DNA of 42,698 bases, from NCBI GenBank assembly GCA_023247035.1, contig JAHFHG010000012.1, positions 2,769 to 45,466 on the forward strand, written 5' to 3'. The stretch is from Candidatus Omnitrophota bacterium. GTDB lineage: Bacteria; Omnitrophota; Omnitrophia; Omnitrophales; Aquincolibacteriaceae. A model generated the notes under the pieces. That model was not told the DNA's origin and did not search any database. It saw nothing but the letters and a program-made list of their open reading frames with translations. Each line of letters opens with the position of its first letter. The stretch's first letter is position 1. This document shows positions 1 through 9,000 of this stretch, piece by piece. The position numbers and the translations under genes are program-made.

Positions 1-17
1 GCGCTCCGAAGTGCGGG
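1..17 (+). repeat. RSEVR-encoding palindromic repeat, copy 1
   Basis: The sequence is gcgctccgaagtgcggg, missing its left end at the window edge. It reads R-S-E-V-R in the giant-ORF frame. The GTG proposed as an ORF start at 11 is the Val codon of this repeat, so it is not a real initiation site. Confidence 0.8.
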
Positions 18-3000
18 AGAAGATACGCCGCGACCAAGTCATACAGACACTCGGCGGACTTATGACAGAAGCGCGCAATGAATACATAGCACAACAGCAT
101 ACAACAGAAAAACCAAGTTTTGGGTTGTGGATAACTCCGTTAAGTTCGAATTTGAGTATCCGGCTTTTGCAAATCGGCGTGATTAGCGATTGGGGAGTTA
201 CTCTTAATAATAATGTAGAAATTTATTTGAACGACGCGTTTAAAGTTGTTGAAGAAATCAGAAAGATATTAAAACTTGTATCAGCAGAGACCGTCTTTAC
301 CATCGAAAGAATCAGCTCCTTAATCGTCATTAAAGAAATCTCCCGCTCCGAAGCACGGGCTGCGGCGGAACCTGGAGAAACATTAGATCCAAAGCATTTG
401 TTGAATGAAATCGAAAAAGTTTATCCAAATCTAGCAAAAAAACTGCAAGGCAAAGACCACGAGCGGCAGCTTGCCGCTTTAGCCGCTCTTCCGCAAGCAC
501 AAGCAAATGAGCGAACTGTCAGAACCATTCTTGGAACGACCAAACACGGCCGCCGTGGCGTTTCACTCACTAGCGATGAATGCAAACAGATTGCCGAAAT
601 CATCATCAAGGGGCGTCAGGTCAAGGAACAAAAGCCTCAGCTTGAAGACGTGGATGGGGAAGCCGCTTTCCTGAGCATCGCGGCTCCTTTCTTGGAACGC
701 ATCAGAAAGATAAGTGAGGAAGGATTTCGTTTTAACCGCCGTCATTTCAAGACCTGGGCCAAGCACGTCATTATGAGCCGCTGGTTGATGAAAGAAGCAG
801 CCGGGATCAACATTCCCGAGGTTCGCGGAGGTCTAAATGATTATGAATTCGAACAGCTTGGTCAACGAGTGCAATTTGCCGCATCCGCTGAACGAGATGA
901 TCGCCTTCGGCAGTTATTGCAGCAAACGCCCCAGGGATCTGCTTTGGTCTTGGGAATCGGCCGGGGTTTTGACGTTCCATTGCTTGAACTCGCACTGGCC
1001 TTTCGCGAGGTAGTCGTTGTTGATCTTTATAAGAAAGCCATTCTTGATGCGTTACAGAAGGCGAGAGAAGAACTTCAATCCTTAGGAACACCGCCGGAAA
1101 AAATCGACGAAGTTATGGGGAGAATCCGGATCAAGATGGCTGACGCGACGGGTATTGCGGCCGAATTTTCACAGAAAGTGGAAGATCTTGCCGCCGCACA
1201 ACTTCCTCAACGCGAAAGGATTGAACAGCTCGCCGCTTTTTATAGAGAATTCGCCGGGCGGCCAACTTGGTCGGTGACCCTTGAGGGAAATTATGATTTT
1301 GTCACTTCTTCGCTAGTCCTGAGCGCCGCGATTGCCGGATTAGGAGGTTACGCAAAGGAAAGACTCAAACTTGAAACTATACAAAATCAGGATTTCAGTC
1401 AGGCCGAGCAAGCCTTGATTCAGGCCATTATCCACCAGCATATTCAACACCTCAAACAGTGGGTTCGAACGGACGGAAAAGTTTATTGGGCGGATACTAT
1501 TAATCTCGTGCCGGTCATTGTTGATCCGAAAACGGGACGTGAAAACTATGTAATCGCCTTTACTCAGCCCATGATTCCAATGGATTTATTCTTTCGCACG
1601 GTTCAAGCGAACTTTGAGCCGCAGATTTTATCCCGATGGGATTTTACGGTTTCTGCGCCTCAAGTTCCGATGGAAAAGTCGGAACTGATGTCCCTGCTCG
1701 ATGGGCATGGGAAACTCGAAGAAAAAAAATTCGGCCGGGGATACAACGTCGTTGCGGTTAAGATGCGCCCCCTTTCACAACGGGCTGTGGCAAGTCCCTC
1801 TCCCCGCTCCGAAGCGCGGAGCGGAAGCAAGGACAAGTCGGAAGTTATCAAGCTCGCGGATGTGATGGCCCGTTTTCGCCGCGCGCAGCGAGTAAAAAAT
1901 TATGCGGCTTTATTTTTCTTAACAGGGATTTTGGGAACTCTGACCTTTTTTATCGCCCCTTCCGCGCCTAAGGATCCTCTCATTTCGCCCGCTCTAAAAA
2001 TTATTCTTAATAATTTAGAATCAGAACGGTTACCTTCATCAACTCCGCTCCACAAAATGATTTATTGGCAAAACAATCCCATTTTTAAATGGCGAACCCT
2101 TACAAGCCGAGGTGTTGGGTGGCTTCACGAACTATATTTGGAATCACCAAAACCAACGGAAGAGGATCGGGTTTGGATCATTGATCTGCCGGGTCATTTT
2201 CTGCGCTTGGATCCGGATGGTTCTTTATATTGGAGCGAGCAAGCAAAATTACTTTTTGACGGGACTGGCTACTTTCTAAAAAAGCAGCCTTCTCCTTGGG
2301 AACTCATTTCCATAGACGAAGCTGACTTACGGCTTAAACTTGCAGTCGCAAAAGAAAAACTTTATGAAGTCCAAATAAGCGCCAATCCTTTTCAGCGTGT
2401 CCCTGGATTCAGAACGATCTTTAATTATGAACAACGTCGTACGCTTCAAGCTGCAGAAAAAAAAGTCCTGGCTGCGCAAAATCGCCTTGACCATTATTTG
2501 AAAACAGGCGGCGTTTTGGAAGATCCCGATGACAATATCGAAAAGTGGCTCTGGACGGCAGGCCTTCTTGCCGTGACGGCTCTGGGTGGAACCCTTTTTT
2601 GGATGGGCCGGCGCAAATACAATAGAAAGGAACGTACAGATTCCTCAGAGAATTCTTCTGTTCATGATTTCAACCCCCGCTCCGAAGCGCGGGCAGGAGA
2701 AGTGTCAGAGTTCACTCCAGAGGAGTGGAGAGAAATTCGAGAGGCCTTCTTGAAATGGTTGGGGTCTTATCTTAAAACTATTCAGAGAACCTTGAATACC
2801 TCTTTGACAGAAGAAGAGATTCAAATCCTTATTCGCGAACCGCAAAAGGGGTTGAACTTTTTAGGATACAAACTGAAACCGCCTCTTCAAAAAAAGAAGT
2901 TGCAAACCAAAGTTGCGACAGATTTACAAAGGCGAATTTGGGATCTCAGGCAGTCTGTAAAGGGCAAAAAGAAAAAAACCCAAGAGAATCTTCCCGAAGT

Positions 3001-6000
3001 GCGGAGTGAGACAAAGGAACAATTAAAAGCAGTGATGAATAAAACGTATGAGGCCAATATCAATGGGGCCAAACAATTGCTCTTAGACACTATCAAAGTC
3101 ATGCGTAATGGTAGTCTTGCAAATGAACAGTTCCTGAATGAATTGGAAGCAGCAGTAGCGGCCAAAACAACGACGGAACTTGCTCCCCAGTTTCAGCAAG
3201 AAGGCAGTGTGTTTTACAAAAATCTCTCCTCTCGAATGGATCCTGCAGGTGCCATTACTGTTGAAGGTTTATTCCTCCAAATTAACACGTTCAGACTTTT
3301 TCAAGTTTTTGAACTTGCTAAAAGGCTTGATTCTGTCGGGCTCTTTTACTGGAACATTGTGGCCCCCGTTGCTCGCGAGTCAGCAGGTACCTGGCTTTTA
3401 AACCATCTTGATCCTAAATTCTTACAGGTTACACATCGTGCCCTCAGAAGTTTAGGTAAAGTAACAAGCCCGCGGCCTGCAATAGCGCTTCCCAACGAGA
3501 AGCTTAAAGCAAATCTTCTTAAAGCAGAATCTACGTTAAAAGAATATGCCGCTTATGCCATTGCTGCGGAATATTTTGAACTTTTTCATCATTATAAAGC
3601 TCTCGAAATAGGCCAAGAGAAAGGCATCCTCGCTCCGGAGGATTTAGAACTCATTAAAGGCCAAGAGGAAATTACTCTCCGGCCGGAACTCCTCGATACA
3701 AAGGGGGAACGTCTGCTTCTCCTAGAGCAAGAAATCCGTTACGCCTTTGCGCGCAGCATACGTTCCTATCTGACCGGAAGATTGGTCGATTTTTCAGAGC
3801 TTGGCCCCTATTATTATTTTCTTCTTCAATTTGCCAATGGCAATCTGCCGGATAATATTGATGACGCAACATTAAGCCTATTGGTCAACATGCCTCAAAG
3901 TCTACCGTCGACGGTTCTCTTAAAGTCTACCCGGGATCTTCTTTCGCTGGTTGAAGGAATCTTGCCGCAGATAGACATTCCTCCCCCCCGCTCCGAAGTG
4001 CGGGCAGAGAAGGCAGTTGAGAAACCGAAGAACGGCGGCAGTGAATATTATGCAGAAATTGACGCGCGTTTGGGACCCTGGAGTGAAGAAAATTTTCAAA
4101 ATAAGATTCAAGACTTAAAGCGGGACATGCAAGTGGCGTTAGGGAGAGGGACGGGGATCTCGTTGGTGACTGATTACTTGATCATGAAAACCATAAGGAT
4201 TTTAATGTTACCCCAGGAAAGCGCAGCTTTATTTGAACTCATTGCGAGGGCCGAAAAAGCATCTCTCGACTTTGAAAAAATGAATAGTTATATCGAGGAT
4301 TCCGGAACGTTGAGACGCCGGTACGATGAGATCATCAACAAGATGGATCCCAATGAAATGCAAAATGTTAGCCTGCAGGATTTGTTAACTTCTCTTTCGC
4401 GAGAATGGTTGAATACCATGGGCTCTAAGAGGGAAAAATTCCTCCAGTCGTTAAAAACGCCCGAAACCGCACGTCTCTACCTTCGTGAATTTTCAATCCT
4501 GAAAGATCAACTGCATCAGCTAACTCACTGGGATTTTTGGCATCGAAACGGTCAAAAAGAATGGGTTGAGGTATTTCATGCAACACCTCAGCCACTGCCT
4601 GTTCAGAAAGGTCATGTCCAAGTCCGTGGACAGCTTTATGCGGCGATAGTACCTCGGTTCACTCAGATATTTGGTCATGGTGATATCATTTATCGTCTTA
4701 AAATTCCCATTAGGCGAATCACGGGATCTTATTTAATCTTTGACTACCCTAAAGAAGGCGTCTTGGATGAGATTTTACGTCAGTCGGAGGTTTTTGTTAC
4801 TCCTGGAGAAGTTGAAGTCTCTGGGGTCTATTACACCGGAAGAGAAGAGTCCAATTGGGATGTCTTTTTAGCTTCCTATACGAGTCCGTTTTTACTTCCT
4901 CCTCAAGAGTCGGTCATTCAGAATTCGATTTTAAAAAGAGCCGGAATCCCGATTGATGCTAGGAGCTTAAGTCGAGACCCTTCTTTACTTACGTTTGACG
5001 CTGAAAAAGCATTAAACGCGATGAATCTTTCTCCAGATCTACAGAAGAGGCTTGAATCATTGATCACACAAGGTGATCTTCCGCTGTCTCGCTTGATGGC
5101 GTCAGCCTTAATGTTGAGGTTGCTTGCTTCCTTAAAAGATACGAGAAGCCCTCACGCCGATCTTCGTCCCTCGATAGCACGCCTACTTCAATTGTTGGTT
5201 GAAGAACTCCGGAGTATACAATCGAGCGATAACGCTGCTTTCTCCTCGGCCCACCAACTATTAAATCCGGAACGATTTTTATTGTTTCTTCAATATTTGG
5301 TTGAACCTGAACTCAAGGAACCGTTGCTCTATGTTGTGGCCGTTGTGATCGAATCAGAACGTCTAATTGAAGAGACTCAAAAGTGGATACAGCCTCCTCA
5401 CGGCGAAGGGCAGCTCGCCTCTATCCTTGATTTATGGGAAATGCACGTGAGGCATGGTATCTATGCAAACTTTAGAGATTTAAAGTATTTCCTGGAGGGA
5501 ATATCAAAGGATCCGTCGGCGGTCATTTCAAAATCCAATCAAGGACGAATCAAATCAATCCTTGAAATTCTTGAAGATGCAATATCAGCTTCAGATGAGT
5601 TGCAGATAAAGATGCAAAAGCACTTCAAATCCCGCTCTGAAGTGCGGAGCGATGCGAGTGATGTGTTTTACGAACACTTCCGGGAAAAATTGGCTGCTGC
5701 ATTCCCTGGAAAAGTAAGTCCGCATTTACTTCATCAGCAAGGAAATGAACTTTTAGAAGAAGGAGAGGTGATCGCCACTAGACTAGGGGAAGGCTGGCAC
5801 ATATTTTTCTCTGTCCCGTCAGGAACAAAACCCGCCAGGGTCTATCGCGTGGGAAGCACGGAACAATGGCTGATCTATCCTTTTTGGGAATTGGGAATGA
5901 ACCTTGCTTATATTGATGAAGCGAAGATCTTAAGCGCTCTGGGAGACATTCCGGGAATTCCCAAGTTGGCCGAAGTGGGTTTGACGGATAAGGGATTTGT

Positions 6001-9000
6001 CTGGATCGCTCAAGAGCAAATCGCAGGCCAAACCTTTCAAGAACATCGTTTCGGGAGTCTTCAAGATTTATTGAAGGCTTTTATTCAAGCCGCACAAATT
6101 CTACAACAAGTCCATCTCAAGGATTATGTTCATGCGGATATTCACAATTCCAATCTGATGATAGATTCTTTGGAAAATGTTTGGGTGATTGATTGGGAAG
6201 GCCAGGCTAAAAAAAATGCAGGAATAGCGTTGCACGCGCCGGGCTACTCTCCATTAAATGAGGAAGAATCAGGCCCCTTGCTCGAACTCGATTCCAGATC
6301 GGATATTTTTAACTTCCTCATCACATTAGCCTTAGCTTTGGATCATCTCAACAAAAGTATGGGTGGGCAAATTCAAAGCGAGCTTGCGGCGATGCGGGAC
6401 CGGTATTTGCGTAAAATTTTGAAAGGAAATTTCACAACAGCGCGTGAGGCCTTTGACATTTTGAGGGAACGGATAACCCTTTCCCAAACCGTTCCGGAAG
6501 ATTTGCGCGTCCAAAAGCCCCGAGACGAATGGCCTCCGGATATCGCTGAGTTGATTTTAGAACTTCAACAGGATTTAAAAGGAATCAGCAAAGCCCGCTC
6601 CGAAGCGCGGGTCAGCCGCCGGCGGTTTTTGGCTTCACTCGCCGCTGCAATGCCGGTTTTGAATTTTTTAAGAGGCCGATCAACCGCTCAGGAACAATTA
6701 ATCCAGCCGGCTCAGGATCCGCTTGAAACCTTAAAGCAAAATTTTCCATTTCTCGATTTCCAGGATTTGAATGAAATTAAAAAGGCCGATCACGATTTGG
6801 GAATTCGCATTGCTGCGGAAATCAAAAAAGGGTTTGATGAGGCGGAACGGCTCAGGCCGGGAATCGTCAAACAGAGGTTCCGCAACGAGAATTTTACAAT
6901 AGCCTCGAAGCAAAAAAAGATTTGGAAATTTATTGTCGAACTGAAGACGAAGGAGGGCATGCCTGAGGATTTAACAGTCCATTTCGATACAACATTTTAC
7001 CGCCTCGATCCCATTCTCATTCCATTGGACAAGTTGGAGCGGGAATTATGGAAGAGAATCGTCGTCTATTTGGTTTCGATAGGTTCTTTTTTCGATTCCG
7101 GGGAATATGAGTTGTGGAAACAATTGGGCGGGCAGTCCAAAGAACAGGACGCTGAGAATTTAAGGTTACGAATGGAATATTTATTTCAAGGAAAGCTCAA
7201 CGATCCCGATATGCAAGGCGAAATGTCAGGAGTTGGAATGGGAACGGCCATTGAAGCGGAGCGGCTCTTCACGAAATATCTGGAAGCCTATTTGGGTTTA
7301 AGGCAGCTTCCTTCGCCTGATTCCGCTCTTTGGAAATTTATGGACTTGCTTTGGAGAAACGGAAAAGTCGATTCCGGTGAGTTTAGAGCTTTCCCTTGGA
7401 TTTTATTTCTTACGGCTGCGGGAGTCCTGGCAGCGGCTGAAACAGGGGCAAACATTTTTCTTTATAAACGTTTACAGAGAGAAAGGGCGCTGCGAGAAGA
7501 TGAGGCGCGTATTGCGAGGGCAATGCGTGAATCCTTGGAGCAAAGCAAAACGGAACCCGGGCAGGCTCCGCAAGATTCAGATGGAAATCCCTCCCGCTCC
7601 GAAGTGCGAAGTCAAGCGAATGCGGAAAGCGATGAAATTAATTCATTGATTGAACAGATTGGAGGTCAAGATCTTCACAAAATGAACGAGGCGGCACGCA
7701 GACTCAATGAGATTGGGCCTTCGTCTAGCGGCCGAGTCTTACCTGCTTTAATTAACTTATTGGAAAATTCAAAAAGGCCAATCCTTCTTTCCGACTCTAT
7801 TGCTAATATTGCTTCTGGCAATCCAAAACATGCCATAGATTTGCTTATGCCGCTTATTCGTAATCCCAAATTAAGACTTGATGCCCTTGTGACTCTCATC
7901 AAAATAGTGCAGCGGTTGCCCGCTGAGAAAGAGAATGCGGGGCAACGGCTCAGGTCCTTACTAAGGGAAAATAATCTAGATGAGCCTACGCAAGCAGACA
8001 TCAAACAAGCCTTAACTGAGATTGGAGTTAGCCCTCAGGATGAAGCGTTAGATATCAAAATAAACGACTTACTTCCTGAGATTGGTTTTCGTTATCCTGA
8101 ATCGGAGAAAAAACGGATTTCCTTCATCGAATCCGAAAGATTTAGAGTATTTTTAGAGAAAGTGTTTGATTCTTCAAGTAAAAATAGTTCTCCAACTTCC
8201 GTTAGAGTTTTTCATTTTAATCCTCGGACAACTTTCGGACATGACACTTCACGCTGGGAGTTTGACGGCGTTTATACAGTTTCTATTCCAGATTCGGTTG
8301 CCTCTTTTCCAGCTGCAAAACTTATTCTTCAAACTCTAGAGTCTGATTCTGAATTGTCGGGTTTGGGCGCTGAATGGGACACTAAAAAAAAGGATTTGAC
8401 CTCCTTTTTTAAGAACCGATTCAGGAATCAGCCCTGGGAGACTCTGGAAGTTGTTGATGATGCTCAATGGCTTATCATAGAAATGACTCGGTTGGTGAGG
8501 AGGTTAATGGACGAACGCACTGATTGGAAGCAATTTACTTTTGCCGTTGATGGACTAAAAGAAATCGGATTTCCTGCGGTTCCTAGCCTTGTAGCAGCCC
8601 TTAAGGATCCTACTATTCAGAATCGAAATCCAAATGATCCCTTTCCAGGATTAAATCAGAGTTTTCTTCCTTATATTTATCTCATCGAGAGTCTGGGTGA
8701 CCTAGGCGCTGTGGCAAGCCTTGCCATACTGGATTTGGAACAGGCATTGACTCATCCTGATGAAAAAGTTCGGATTGCTGCAGAAAAATCGCTTGCCGAA
8801 ATTCGCTCCGAAGTCCGTTCGACTCCGCAGCTTAACTTGAATGTGTTGGAAGGGGCTCGTGAGTATATCGTCGGAGGGAAAACTCTCAGGCAAACGATCC
8901 CTGGGGTTGGAGACGGAGGATATCGTTTTGTGTCTGTGAAATCCCTATCTTGGGTAAAAAGAAGCCTGTTTTGGCTTTTGGCCAAGACATATACCTCTCC

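Noticed and set aside
11-13. GTG at 11 as the start of the giant protein
   Set aside because: It is the Val codon of an RSEVR repeat and the frame is open upstream to the window edge, so it is not a credible start.
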